Source of the DNA: Streptomyces sp. NBC_00582
GTDB lineage: Bacteria > Actinomycetota > Actinomycetes > Streptomycetales > Streptomycetaceae
Length of the DNA stretch: 64,000 nt
Assembly: GCF_036345155.1 (NCBI RefSeq)
Contig: NZ_CP107772.1
Location: 7,192,001-7,256,000, forward strand
Direction: 5' to 3'
Shown here piece by piece: positions 1 to 10,539 of this stretch. The notes below the pieces were generated by a model. The model did no database searches and was not told the origin of the DNA. It was given only the letters and a program-made list of their open reading frames with translations. Both the position numbers and the translations under genes were made by a program. Within the stretch, counting starts at the first letter, position 1, and every line of letters begins with the position of its first letter.

Positions 1-3000
1 CCCGAGGCCAGGGCGCAGTCCGCCTCCGCCATGAGGGTCTGCGCCCGCACGAGCCGCATGTCGCAGCCCCGCAGGACGCGCCGCGCCCGCCGGCAGGCGG
101 CCAGCGCCTCCTCGTACAGCCCCAGCCGCACATACGCCGACGCGCTCTCGGCCTGCGCGCGCGCCGCCGCCTGCGGATAGTCGATCTGCTCCGCCATCAA
201 CAGCGCCCTGCCGAAACTCCGCATGGCCAGCTCCGCGTGATCGGCCGCCGCCTCCACACTGCCCAGCCGGATCAGACAGTCCGCCTCGATGCGCGGGTCG
301 GACAGATGCGGGATCGCCACATGCGCCTCGCGCGCCGAGGTCACCGCCTCGGCGTGCGCGCCCAGGTCGCCGAAGAGCTCCGCCCGGCAGGACAGCGCGA
401 TGGCCATCCCCTCGTGGAAGTCCATCTCACGGCTCGTCAGCATCGCCAGCTCGCACCACTGCTGCGCCTCCGCGTGCTCCCCCAACTGACGCAGCGACAA
501 CGCGACGTAGGCGGGCAGCCGGATCTGCCCGAACCGCGACCCCGACCGCTCCGCGAGCCGCAGCGCGTCCCGGAAGCCGCGCAGCGCCGAGGCGGGAGCG
601 CCGGCGTCGTAGGCGTTGCGGGCCAGCCGGGCCACCGCGTTGGCCTGCCCCGCGAGGTCCCCCAGCTCCTCGTGGATGCGCAGGGCCGCCCGCATGTACC
701 GGTCCGCGAGCCCCAGCACCCCCACCGACCAGTACGACCGGCCGAGCACCGCCAACGACAACGCCTCCCCGGCCCGCCAGGACGCGCCCCGGCTCACCGT
801 CAGCGCCTCCCGGGCCCGCTGCCGCTCGGAGCGATGACGGCCCTCCCGGTACCGCGAGTCGGCGACGTTCAGCAGCATCGCCGTGTTCGCCCGCTCATGG
901 CCCGCCCGGGCGGCCGCCCGCTGCGCCGCTTCCACCGCCGTGGACCAGTCGTCGCCGCCGGGATGCAGCCGTATGTAGCCCAGCATCGCGTCGGCCAGCC
1001 GCCAGCTCGCCGGCCCCAGCCCCAGCTCGGAGGCGAGCCTGATGGCCGCGCACAGATTGGTCTTCTCCCGGTCGAGCCAGGCCACGTCGATGTCCGGGCC
1101 CCTGCTCCCGGAGGCGTCCTCGTCACCGTCGCCCGCCGCGCCGGTCCGCCCCGCCCCGTCCTCCTCCGCGTCCTTCCCGCCCGGACCGGTCCCCGTCAGC
1201 GGCCGCCCGCCCCACGGCGTGAGCGCCGCCACGGCCGCCCCCCGGTGCACCCCCGACATCTGGATCCCGTCGGCGAGACTCGCCCGCTCCACCGCCTCCC
1301 GGTACCACTCCAGCAGCCGCAGCAGGACGTCCCGGCGCGCCTCCCACGGATCCTCCTCGGTGGCGCGCCCGACCGCGTACTCCTTCACCATGTCGTGCAT
1401 CCGATAGCGGCGCGGCCCGTACTCGGCGAGCAGATTGGCCCGAACGAGCGCCCCGATCGCCTCCTCGAGCACGGCGAACGAGCAGTTCGCGAGCGCCGCG
1501 ACCGTCTCCCGGCCGAACTCCGTGCCCGGCACCACCCCGAGCCGCCGGAACAGATACCGCTGCACCCCGGTCAGCTTGCCGTACGACAGGTCCAGCGCCC
1601 GCCCCATCGCCCCGTGCGCGTCCGCGCCGTCCGTCGTCGGGACCTGCGCGAGAAGCCGGCCCAGCGGTTCCTCGGGGTGGCTCGCGGCATAGGCGCCGCT
1701 GAGCCGCACGGTCAGCGGCAGCCGCCCGGAGGCCTGGACGATCCGGGTCGCCGCCTCCGGCTCCCTCGCCACGCGCGCACTGCCCACCAGCGAGACCAGC
1801 AGTTTCAGCGCCGACGCGTCGTCGAGGGCGTCCAGCAGCACCTCACCCGCGAAGTAGGTCGCGGTCAGCCCCGGCAGCCGCTCCCGGCTGGTCACCAGGA
1901 CCGCGCTGCCGTCGACGCTCGGCGGCAGCAGATGACGTACCTGTTCGGGGCTCGCCGCGTCGTCCAGGACGAGCAGCACCCGCCGGCCGACCAGCAGCGT
2001 CCGGTACAGCGCGGCCCGCTCGTCGAGCCCGAAGGGGATGTCCGCGGCCGGCAGGCCCAGCGCGAGCAGCACCGAGACGAGGATCTCGGAGGGTTCGAGA
2101 GGCGGCAGATGCCGCTCGTGGCCCCGCAGCGACACGAACAACTGCCCGTCGGGGAACGCGGCGCCCGCCCGCTGCGCCCACCGCAGGGCGAGCGTCGTCT
2201 TGCCCGCCCCGGCCATTCCGCTGATCACGGCGAGATTGGTGCCCTGCGATCCGCCCGTCCCGCGCGAGGGTGTCAACAGCCCGTCCAGCGTGTCCAGTTC
2301 ACGCTCCCGGCCCGCGAAGTACCCGCTGCTGACCGGCATCCGCAGCCGCTCGCGCGCCTGGGAGGCGACCGGGGTCGTGCCGCCCTCCGCGGCAGGGGAG
2401 GGCGCCGGGCGCAGCAACTGCTCCCCGGCCCGGCGCAGGGCCTCGCCGGGCCGTGTCGAGAGCTCTCGGGCGAGCCGGGACCGTACGGCCTCGTAGGTGC
2501 GCAGTGCCGCCGCCGGGTTGCCGCTGTCGCGGTGGGCCCGGATCAGCCGGAGGGCCAGCTCCTCGTCGTAGGGCCGCTCCTCGGTGAGCTGCTGCAGCGC
2601 AGGCAGGATCTCCTGGGGCCGGCCCAGCCGTAACCGGGTGTCGTAGTAGTCCAGGAGGGCCGTCTGCCGCTCGCCCTCCAGCGGGGTGCGCAGCGAGTCG
2701 ACATGGGTGCCGCCGAGATCGCCGAGCGCGGCGCCCGACCACTGCGCCAGGGCGGCCGCCAGCAGCCGGGAGCGCTCCTCGTCGTTCCCGGCGTCGGCGG
2801 CCCGGGCCGCCAGGTCCCGGAAGCGGTACAGGTCCACGGCCGTGGGATCGACCCGCAGGACGTATCCGTTGGCCTCGGAGGCGAGGACCGGTTGCCCGGG
2901 TGCCGCGGCCAGGACCTTGCGCAGCCGGTGGGCGTACCCCGCGAGCGCGTTGCGCGCCCCCCGCGGCGGACGGTCGTCCCACATCAGCTCGCTGAGCCGT

Positions 3001-3131
3001 TCCGTGGGCACCACGTTGTTCACGTCCACCAGGAGGATCGCCAGCAGGCTGCGCTGGCGTGCGTGCCCGATGTCCAGGTCGTGCCGGCCGGACAGAGCCC
3101 GTACCGGTCCCAGCACCCGCAGGTCGATCAC
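1..3131 (-). CDS. AfsR/SARP-family transcriptional regulator (C-terminus cut by the window edge)
   Basis: The open frame runs from a GTG at 3131, preceded by GGAG six bases upstream, past the left edge, so at least 1,043 residues are visible and the C-terminus is missing. The order matches AfsR-type SARPs: an OmpR-like winged-helix domain (about residues 1-95), a bacterial transcriptional activator domain (about 100-245), an NB-ARC ATPase with Walker A GMAGAGKT near residue 305 and Walker B VLLVLDD near 385, then a long TPR region from about residue 700. Such proteins activate secondary metabolism or development as ATP-dependent switches. Residue 167 is encoded by a rare TTA codon (2631-2633), so translation may depend on the bldA tRNA. 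I see no biosynthetic genes to the right; any target would lie left of the window or elsewhere. The family call is secure, the target unknown. Confidence 0.93.
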   Translation of the reverse strand, partial: MIDLRVLGPVRALSGRHDLDIGHARQRSLLAILLVDVNNVVPTERLSELMWDDRPPRGARNALAGYAHRLRKVLAAAPGQPVLASEANGYVLRVDPTAVDLYRFRDLAARAADAGNDEERSRLLAAALAQWSGAALGDLGGTHVDSLRTPLEGERQTALLDYYDTRLRLGRPQEILPALQQLTEERPYDEELALRLIRAHRDSGNPAAALRTYEAVRSRLARELSTRPGEALRRAGEQLLRPAPSPAAEGGTTPVASQARERLRMPVSSGYFAGRERELDTLDGLLTPSRGTGGSQGTNLAVISGMAGAGKTTLALRWAQRAGAAFPDGQLFVSLRGHERHLPPLEPSEILVSVLLALGLPAADIPFGLDERAALYRTLLVGRRVLLVLDDAASPEQVRHLLPPSVDGSAVLVTSRERLPGLTATYFAGEVLLDALDDASALKLLVSLVGSARVAREPEAATRIVQASGRLPLTVRLSGAYAASHPEEPLGRLLAQVPTTDGADAHGAMGRALDLSYGKLTGVQRYLFRRLGVVPGTEFGRETVAALANCSFAVLEEAIGALVRANLLAEYGPRRYRMHDMVKEYAVGRATEEDPWEARRDVLLRLLEWYREAVERASLADGIQMSGVHRGAAVAALTPWGGRPLTGTGPGGKDAEEDGAGRTGAAGDGDEDASGSRGPDIDVAWLDREKTNLCAAIRLASELGLGPASWRLADAMLGYIRLHPGGDDWSTAVEAAQRAAARAGHERANTAMLLNVADSRYREGRHRSERQRAREALTVSRGASWRAGEALSLAVLGRSYWSVGVLGLADRYMRAALRIHEELGDLAGQANAVARLARNAYDAGAPASALRGFRDALRLAERSGSRFGQIRLPAYVALSLRQLGEHAEAQQWCELAMLTSREMDFHEGMAIALSCRAELFGDLGAHAEAVTSAREAHVAIPHLSDPRIEADCLIRLGSVEAAADHAELAMRSFGRALLMAEQIDYPQAAARAQAESASAYVRLGLYEEALAACRRARRVLRGCDMRLVRAQTLMAEADCALAS

Positions 3132-3417
3132 TGTTGACTCCGCTCGAGAGTGGATCGGACGCGAAGCTTCCGTGGTGCTCCTCCGCAGTCGGGGCCTCAA
3201 GGATTCCGGAGTCCGCGTGACGTGGCAAAGCCCTCCGGGATATTCCGCCGCCCGCGTCGGCGGCGCACTTGAGTCGGAACGGCCCCACCAGGCGTATACC
3301 TCTGCGGAAGGCGCTGCCGTGTCCGGACTGGTACTGAGGCGTCGCTGACCGTATTGGCCCGGCCGTGGCAGAATCAAACGGCCGGAAGGGGGCGCGGCCC
3401 GACGGGAGGGAGTAGCG

Positions 3418-3594
3418 ATGCCTGCGAGCATCCTCGGAGAGGTCGGCCACCTCTCCGAAGCGGCGTTGAGACGTGACAAGAAGGCCACCCGGCTCAGCTG
3501 CCCTTCCTGCGGTTCCGCCTTCGTGGCCCAAGTCCTCGGCGACAACGGCGGGATCTCCTACGTGTGCACGGCCTGCGGCCACAGCTGGAGCTGA
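3418..3594 (+). CDS. 58-residue zinc-ribbon protein
   Basis: A small ORF starts at ATG 3418 after a purine-rich GGGAGGGAG ribosome binding site. Its C-terminal half carries two CxxC knuckles (CPSC and CTAC, about 20 residues apart), the layout of a zinc ribbon, in a compact hydrophilic protein with no signal peptide. The end of the ORF (GGAG in its last codons) supplies the ribosome binding site of the next gene, so the two are translationally linked. Function is unknown; zinc ribbons of this size bind nucleic acid or act as small adaptors. The coding call rests on the ribosome binding site, codon bias and paired cysteines. Confidence 0.7.
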   Translation: MPASILGEVGHLSEAALRRDKKATRLSCPSCGSAFVAQVLGDNGGISYVCTACGHSWS

Positions 3595-3597
3595 TTC

Positions 3598-3831
3598 ATG
3601 GGTGCCCACAGGCGGAAGTGCGACTGGTGCGGCAGTGGCACCCCGATCGTCCGCGACATGGAACCGGTCAACCCCGACTACCAGTACTGGTGCGAGGAAT
3701 GCGCACGGGCGCTGATCATAAAGGGGGACCCCATCGAGACGTACCGCGAACTGGAGGGCGAGCCGATCTACGGCCGGCTCCTCGAGGAGCACTGCACGCT
3801 CAAGCGGTTCTATTCGTTCGTGACGGCCTGA
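3598..3831 (+). CDS. 77-residue zinc-finger-like hypothetical protein
   Basis: This ORF starts three bases after the stop of the preceding zinc-ribbon gene, with GGAG seven bases upstream inside that gene. It contains CDWC near the N-terminus and CEEC about 25 residues later, again a four-cysteine metal site, followed by an acidic, helical C-terminal half. There is no signal peptide or membrane segment. Together the two genes form a bicistron of small metal-binding proteins just before a tRNA gene. I do not recognise a named family and propose no function beyond zinc binding. Confidence 0.7.
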   Translation: MGAHRRKCDWCGSGTPIVRDMEPVNPDYQYWCEECARALIIKGDPIETYRELEGEPIYGRLLEEHCTLKRFYSFVTA

Positions 3832-3952
3832 CCGGGACTTCTTCCTTGGAAGTTCCGGTCAAACCGGACAGACCGGAAACGATTTGGTGGTCCACCCCCC
3901 GGACCGTGTAATGTTGGCGTCGCCGCCAGGGAAACCGGGCGGAACAAAGCAA

Positions 3953-4025
3953 GGGGCTATAGCTCAGTTGGTAGAGCACCTGCATGGCATGCAGGGGGTC
4001 AGGAGTTCAAATCTCCTTAGCTCCA
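3953..4025 (+). tRNA. tRNA-Ala (anticodon GGC)
   Basis: A 73-nt cloverleaf can be drawn: acceptor stem GGGGCTA pairs with TAGCTCC and contains the G3:U70 pair that specifies alanine; the D-arm includes AGCTCAGTTGGTAGAGC; the anticodon stem CCTGC/GCAGG closes the loop ATGGCAT with anticodon GGC; the T-arm carries AGGAG-TTCAAAT-CTCCT; the discriminator is A. The 3' CCA is not encoded. A strong terminator follows within 10 bases. Confidence 0.97.
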
Positions 4026-4031
4026 CAGCGG

Positions 4032-4069
4032 AAAGATCCCGCCGGTCCGATCGGACCGGCGGGATCTTT
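4032..4069 (+). terminator. Rho-independent-type terminator of the tRNA-Ala gene
   Basis: A perfect 19-bp inverted repeat (AAAGATCCCGCCGGTCCGA and its complement), effectively with a 4-nt turn, ends in TTTT. It lies seven bases after the tRNA 3' end and should terminate the tRNA transcript; its symmetry could also stop transcription from the right. Confidence 0.88.
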
Positions 4070-4082
4070 TGTGTGTTTCTGT

Positions 4083-4138
4083 TCTACGACGGCTCCTCTA
4101 CGACGGCTCTTTCACGACGGCTCCTCTACGACGCCGAA
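4083..4138. repeat. 14-bp tandem repeat, three to four units
   Basis: Units TCTACGACGGCTCC, TCTACGACGGCTCT, TTCACGACGGCTCC and a degenerate fourth lie head to tail between two terminators. It is non-coding and short; it may reflect replication slippage. Confidence 0.75.
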
Positions 4139-4167
4139 GGGGCCGCCTGTTTCCAGGCGGCCCCTTC
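4136..4167 (-). terminator. Terminator of the NuoF-like/cytochrome b operon
   Basis: A perfect 14-bp stem (GAAGGGGCCGCCTG and its complement) with a TTTC loop lies 16 bases past the stop codon of the minus-strand gene. There is no long U tract, as is common in Streptomyces. Confidence 0.85.
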
Positions 4168-4182
4168 CGGATGCGGGAGCGG

Positions 4183-5793
4183 TCAGCGGCCGAGCGCGCG
4201 CCGGCCGCGGCCCTGGGAGAGCACCGGGAGGTTCTTGGCGGGCGCGGAGCCGCGCGTGTCCTCCTCCAGGCGCAGGGCGAGCGCCGGGCAGCGGCGCACC
4301 GCGCGCAGCGCCTTCGCCTCCGCGTACCGCGGCACCTTCGCCTGGGCCACGGTCGGGAATCCGTCGGCGCCGAGTTGGAAGACCTCCGGGAGGATGTCCG
4401 CGCACAGACCGTGGCCCCGGCACAGGGTCCAGTCGACGTAGATCTTCTGGCGGCTGTCGCCGGTGTCCTGGGACGCGCCGCCGCTCGTGATGGCCGCGGG
4501 GGCCATGCCCTCCTCGAAGAGCGGGAGAACGCCCTCCACCGGCCGTCCGCAGCCGTTGCCGAGGACATGCGCCGCGAGGTCGTCGGTGAACGCCTTGATG
4601 GTCGACTCGATGAACATCGCGGAGCCGTCGGGGTGCGAGCACGCCCCGCGCCGCTTGACGTTCTTGGCGACCTGCTTGAGGGCCTCCAGCGCGGCCGGGC
4701 CGCCGCCGTTGATGATGTCCTCCATGCCGCGCGCGGCGGCGGGCAGACCGAGGTAGCAGGGACCGCACTGTCCCGCGCTCTCGTCGGCCAGCCACTGCGC
4801 CACCCGCAGCGACTCGCCCAGCGGGCAGGTCTCCTGGCTGATCGGCAGGATCGCGCCGGCGCCCAGCGCACCGCCCACCGCGTCCAGGGAGTTGCGGGAG
4901 ACGACCGCCTCGTTGACGGTCGCCGCGTCGATCCACTTGCCGTGGTAGCCGCCGGTCAGCACACCCTGCGGCACCGGCGGGGCGCCGGCGAGCTGAAGGA
5001 CGTACCGCAGCGGGACGCCGGTGGGGACCTCGATCACCATGGGGCGGGCGACCGCGCCGGAGACGGTCAGCATGACGGTGCCCGGCTCGTCGTAGAGGCC
5101 GGTGTTGCCGTAGCGCTCGGGTCCGATGCGGGCGGCGATGGCGAGCTGGGCGAACGTCTCGGCGTTGGACAGCAGGGTCGGGGCGCCGCCGACGCCGCTC
5201 TGCGAGGCGCTGGTCTTGCGGCCGGGCGGGATCGCCGGGCCGCCGTCGATGGAGCGGATCAGCGACGCGGCGGCGCCGGTGACCATGCGGATCGGGTTGC
5301 GCTGGACGAAGGCCTTCAGCGCCGAGCGACGGCCGGTGCCGAGGCCCCGCTCGGCCAGGGCGGCCTCCATGGAGCGCTCGGTCGACTCCCGGGTGACCCC
5401 CACCACGAGCGTGCGGGCACCGAGGGCCTCGGCGACCAGGAGGGCGCCGTCGAGGATGAGATGCGGGGCACGGTTGATCAGCACCGTGTCCTTGCGGCAG
5501 GCCGGTTCGTCCTCGCTGCCGTTGACGACGACGACCGGCCGGACACCGCGCTTGATCGCCGCGTCGGCGACCGAGCGCAGCTTCTTGTGGAACGGGAAGC
5601 CCGCGCCGCCGCGTCCCTTGAGGTTGATGCGTTCGGAGAGCTGCGCGAGCTTCTCCCCGCCCATGGGTTCGAGCGGCCCGTGCACCTTGAGGTGCATGGG
5701 CAGGTCAAGTCTCTCGACAAGGTCGAAGCCCGACGTGAGCTGCGGAAGGCCGACCACGCGGACTTCTGGGACGTCGGGCAGGGCCTCGTTCAC
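4183..5793 (-). CDS. NuoF-like NADH-binding oxidoreductase fused to a C-terminal ferredoxin domain
   Basis: This 536-residue protein starts at GTG 5793, overlapping the stop of the upstream membrane gene (GTGA). Residues 60-70 (GRGGAGFPFHK) match the FMN/NADH glycine-rich loop of the complex I 51-kDa subunit, followed by the flavin-site segment VVVNGSEDEPACRKD, an SLBB domain in the middle, and a NuoF-type iron-sulfur region. In that region the usual ESCGxCxPC is ESAGQCGPC, so one canonical cluster cysteine is absent. The last 90 residues form a ferredoxin with C458-x2-H461-x2-C464 and C502-P503, the CxxHxxC...CP pattern of actinobacterial P450-type ferredoxins. It probably takes electrons from NAD(P)H and passes them through its own ferredoxin to the membrane partner encoded upstream. 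It is not part of a nuo operon. Confidence 0.88.
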   Translation of the reverse strand: MNEALPDVPEVRVVGLPQLTSGFDLVERLDLPMHLKVHGPLEPMGGEKLAQLSERINLKGRGGAGFPFHKKLRSVADAAIKRGVRPVVVVNGSEDEPACRKDTVLINRAPHLILDGALLVAEALGARTLVVGVTRESTERSMEAALAERGLGTGRRSALKAFVQRNPIRMVTGAAASLIRSIDGGPAIPPGRKTSASQSGVGGAPTLLSNAETFAQLAIAARIGPERYGNTGLYDEPGTVMLTVSGAVARPMVIEVPTGVPLRYVLQLAGAPPVPQGVLTGGYHGKWIDAATVNEAVVSRNSLDAVGGALGAGAILPISQETCPLGESLRVAQWLADESAGQCGPCYLGLPAAARGMEDIINGGGPAALEALKQVAKNVKRRGACSHPDGSAMFIESTIKAFTDDLAAHVLGNGCGRPVEGVLPLFEEGMAPAAITSGGASQDTGDSRQKIYVDWTLCRGHGLCADILPEVFQLGADGFPTVAQAKVPRYAEAKALRAVRRCPALALRLEEDTRGSAPAKNLPVLSQGRGRRALGR

Positions 5794-7085
5794 CTATAGC
5801 CTCCGGAAGGCGTGTTCCAAGGTTCGCCCGAACCCGGATTGTCCGTGGACGCTCCGGGCGATGGTGCACTGGCGGGACCGCTGTTGTACGTGTCGTTCGA
5901 GTTGTACGTGCCGAACTGGGCGTTCGTCTCACCGGTGTCGTACACATCACGTGCGCCGTACCCCGCGGGGCCCGCGTTGCCGTAGACGGGGATGTTGAAA
6001 CCGGTGTCCTGCAGCGGGTCGTACGCCGACGGGGGCGCCTCGCCGACCGGCGGCGGGGACGGGATCGGCCAGCTTCCCGAGGTGCTGCCGCCGGTGTCCA
6101 TGCGGGGCATCGCCGCGGTGGCCTGCATGTCGGACACGTTCATCCGCGCGGTCTGGTCGGCCGCGCCCGCGTACGGCTGCTGCCCGCCGGGCATGTTGGC
6201 CGAGCGGTAGGCGGCGGCGTACCCGCCCCCGGTGTCCGCGCCGGCCGGCATGCCGAACAGGGACGAGCTCTGCGGGGCGCCCCGGCCGGCGTCCCGTGCG
6301 TCGTCCCGGGACGCCCGCGAGGACCGGGAGGGGCGCTCGTAGTCGCCCTCGGCCATCCGCGCGCGGGAGGCCTCCAGGCCCTCCATGGCGTAGCGGTCCT
6401 GGGTGCCCATCATCATGGTGATCTTGTCGGCGACCCTGCGCTTGAACTGGCGCGGGGCGGCACGCAGCAGCAGGGCCGCCATGACGCCCACCAGGCAGAG
6501 CTGGTAGGAGATCATGAAGAACGGCTTGGCCGCTCGACCCGCGTAGAGGCCGTGGATGAGGGCGGCGCACAGGGCCGGGTAGGCCAGCATGTGCATCGCG
6601 CGCCAGCGGGCGGCGACCTCGGCCGGCGCGGCGAACTGGTTGCGCAGGGCGCCGGTGATGCCGACGAAGATCATGAGCAGGCCGGCCGTGGAGCCGAGGC
6701 CGATCAGGAAGCCGATACCGGTGATGCCCTGGGAGAACGGGATCAGCGCGGCGAGCAGGACGGTGTGCTCCAGCGCGATCTTGACGGTGATGTGCACCAG
6801 GAGGAAGGCGATCGAGCCGACGGCGGTCACCCGGTGGATGCCCTGCGCGATGATGCGCTGACGGGTGTTGAGGATCAGCCGGTCCTGGGCGACCAGGCCC
6901 CAGATGACCGAGCAGGTGAGGCACACCAGCGACAGGACGCCCGCGCCGAAGTTGAGGAAGGCCTGGACCTGGTCCCCGCCGGCGAGCACCACGATGGGTA
7001 TGAGGACCAGGAGGACAGCCGAGGCCACCCCGTAGGCCGACCGGCCGGGTTTGGGGAGCGAGCTGTTGTTGAGAAGAGGGTTCAT
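5790..7085 (-). CDS. Ferric-reductase-like / cytochrome b integral membrane protein
   Basis: A 431-residue protein with six predicted membrane helices in residues 15-210 and a long hydrophilic C-terminal tail rich in Gly, Ser, Pro and Asn. Helix 3 carries H84 and H98 and helix 5 carries H165 and H178; two pairs spaced 13-14 residues apart are the classic bis-heme ligand arrangement of ferric-reductase-like transmembrane proteins. It is the first gene of an operon with the NuoF-like/ferredoxin fusion (GTGA overlap), so a NADH-flavin-FeS-heme chain across the membrane is likely. The terminal acceptor is not evident. The tail (about 210 residues, low complexity) is probably disordered and cytoplasmic. 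Confidence 0.85.
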   Translation of the reverse strand: MNPLLNNSSLPKPGRSAYGVASAVLLVLIPIVVLAGGDQVQAFLNFGAGVLSLVCLTCSVIWGLVAQDRLILNTRQRIIAQGIHRVTAVGSIAFLLVHITVKIALEHTVLLAALIPFSQGITGIGFLIGLGSTAGLLMIFVGITGALRNQFAAPAEVAARWRAMHMLAYPALCAALIHGLYAGRAAKPFFMISYQLCLVGVMAALLLRAAPRQFKRRVADKITMMMGTQDRYAMEGLEASRARMAEGDYERPSRSSRASRDDARDAGRGAPQSSSLFGMPAGADTGGGYAAAYRSANMPGGQQPYAGAADQTARMNVSDMQATAAMPRMDTGGSTSGSWPIPSPPPVGEAPPSAYDPLQDTGFNIPVYGNAGPAGYGARDVYDTGETNAQFGTYNSNDTYNSGPASAPSPGASTDNPGSGEPWNTPSGGYR

Positions 7086-7336
7086 GGGGGCAACTCCGAG
7101 CAGTTTCGGGAAAGCGGTCCCGCTGCCGAACTCTAAGCGGCTCCATACCGATGGGTACGAGGTTTGAGTTATTGCGTTGTTATCAAGTGACCATCTGGGC
7201 GGGACGATGTCCCTTTAGTTGCTGTTACGCGAAGTAATCCTTGACCTTTGTTCAACTTCGGCCGGGTGTGCCCGGTGTCCGTAGGTCATACGTAAGTCCG
7301 TCGCAGCTTGCTCAACCCCTGCGGTACCCTAGCGCC
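7086..7336. other. Divergent intergenic region, comparatively AT-rich
   Basis: No gene is supported here. It separates the minus-strand redox operon from the leuS leader and is less GC-rich than its surroundings, as expected for promoters of both units. It contains TTAC-N5-GTAA at 7225-7237 and TTGACC at 7241; neither can be assigned to a promoter with confidence. Confidence 0.5.
7325..7330 (+). promoter_or_regulatory. Candidate -10 box (TACCCT) for a leaderless leuL-leuS transcript
   Basis: TACCCT fits the Streptomyces TANNNT -10 pattern and lies six bases upstream of the leader ATG at 7337, so the transcript would begin at or next to the start codon. No good -35 is visible at the right distance, so this is tentative. 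Confidence 0.4.
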
Positions 7337-7375
7337 ATGCGTGCCGTACGCCTTCTGCTTAGCGAGCCGCGCTGA
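7337..7375 (+). CDS. leuL: leuS leader peptide (12 residues with three consecutive Leu codons)
   Basis: The ORF is ATG CGT GCC GTA CGC, then CTT CTG CTT, then AGC GAG CCG CGC TGA, encoding [12 protein letters not shown]. Three adjacent leucine codons in a very short ORF directly upstream of leucyl-tRNA synthetase, followed by alternative stems and a terminator, fit a classical ribosome-stalling attenuator. The end of the ORF (7366-7376) can pair with 7411-7421 (11 bp, one G-U). I recall that leuS attenuators were predicted computationally in some Streptomyces. The name leuL is used by analogy. Confidence 0.8.
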   Translation: MRAVRLLLSEPR

Positions 7376-7421
7376 TCAGTCCCGAACGCCGGTGGACCGG
7401 ACGGTTCGGCATCGGCGCGGC
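7366..7421 (+). promoter_or_regulatory. Leader RNA structure between the leader peptide and the attenuator
   Basis: The 3' end of the leader peptide (7366-7376) is complementary to 7411-7421 over 11 bp, enclosing an inner hairpin with arms CCGAAC (7382-7387) and GTTCGG (7404-7409). A ribosome stalled on the Leu codons would cover the 5' arm. GGAC motifs at 7394-7397 and 7399-7402 could then pair with GTCC at 7422-7425 and break the terminator. Pairings are by eye; the antiterminator is inferred. Confidence 0.6.
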
Positions 7422-7447
7422 GTCCCCTCCTGTGCGAGGGGATTTTT
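7422..7447 (+). terminator. Attenuator (intrinsic terminator) upstream of leuS
   Basis: The stem GTCCCCTC/GAGGGGAT with a six-base loop is followed by a run of five T, unusually canonical for a Streptomyces. It lies between the leader peptide and the leuS start, so it must be conditional. Confidence 0.85.
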
Positions 7448-7511
7448 CGTTTCCGGGAAGTCCGGGACGTCGCAGCAGTCGGCAGAGACGATCGATGGAG
7501 CTTTGAGGATC

Positions 7512-10400
<2,889 letters not shown>

Positions 10401-10420
10401 CGTCCCCTAGGGGTCCTGTG

Positions 10421-10461
10421 CGGGCAGGTTCGGGGTTCTTCTGGAACTCCGGGCCTGCCCG
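10421..10461 (+). terminator. Hairpin terminator after leuS
   Basis: CGGGCAGG and CCTGCCCG flank a further near-complementary inner segment (TTCGGGGTTC with GGAACTCC), forming a long stem 20 bases after the leuS stop. There is no U tract. Confidence 0.65.
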
Positions 10462-10539
10462 TCTCGTTTACCGTTTGATGGGGGAACAAACAGAGGCACG
10501 CGAACCGATGAGGGAAGCGAGCCGCTCGAGGAGGAGCTC

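Noticed and set aside
237..2633. 798-codon plus-strand frame across the AfsR-like gene
   Set aside because: Arg/Pro-rich shadow; the opposite strand carries a full SARP architecture with winged helix, BTAD, P-loop and TPRs, and codon bias fits that strand.
1..3131. Edge of a biosynthetic gene cluster
   Set aside because: Only the regulator is visible; everything to its right is housekeeping or unrelated, so a cluster cannot be supported from this window.
4083..4138. CRISPR array
   Set aside because: Units are 14 bp and directly adjacent without spacers, and there are no cas genes.
7086..7511. T-box riboswitch before leuS
   Set aside because: I see no AGGUGG-type T-box sequence or specifier stem; the leader peptide with Leu codons explains the terminator.
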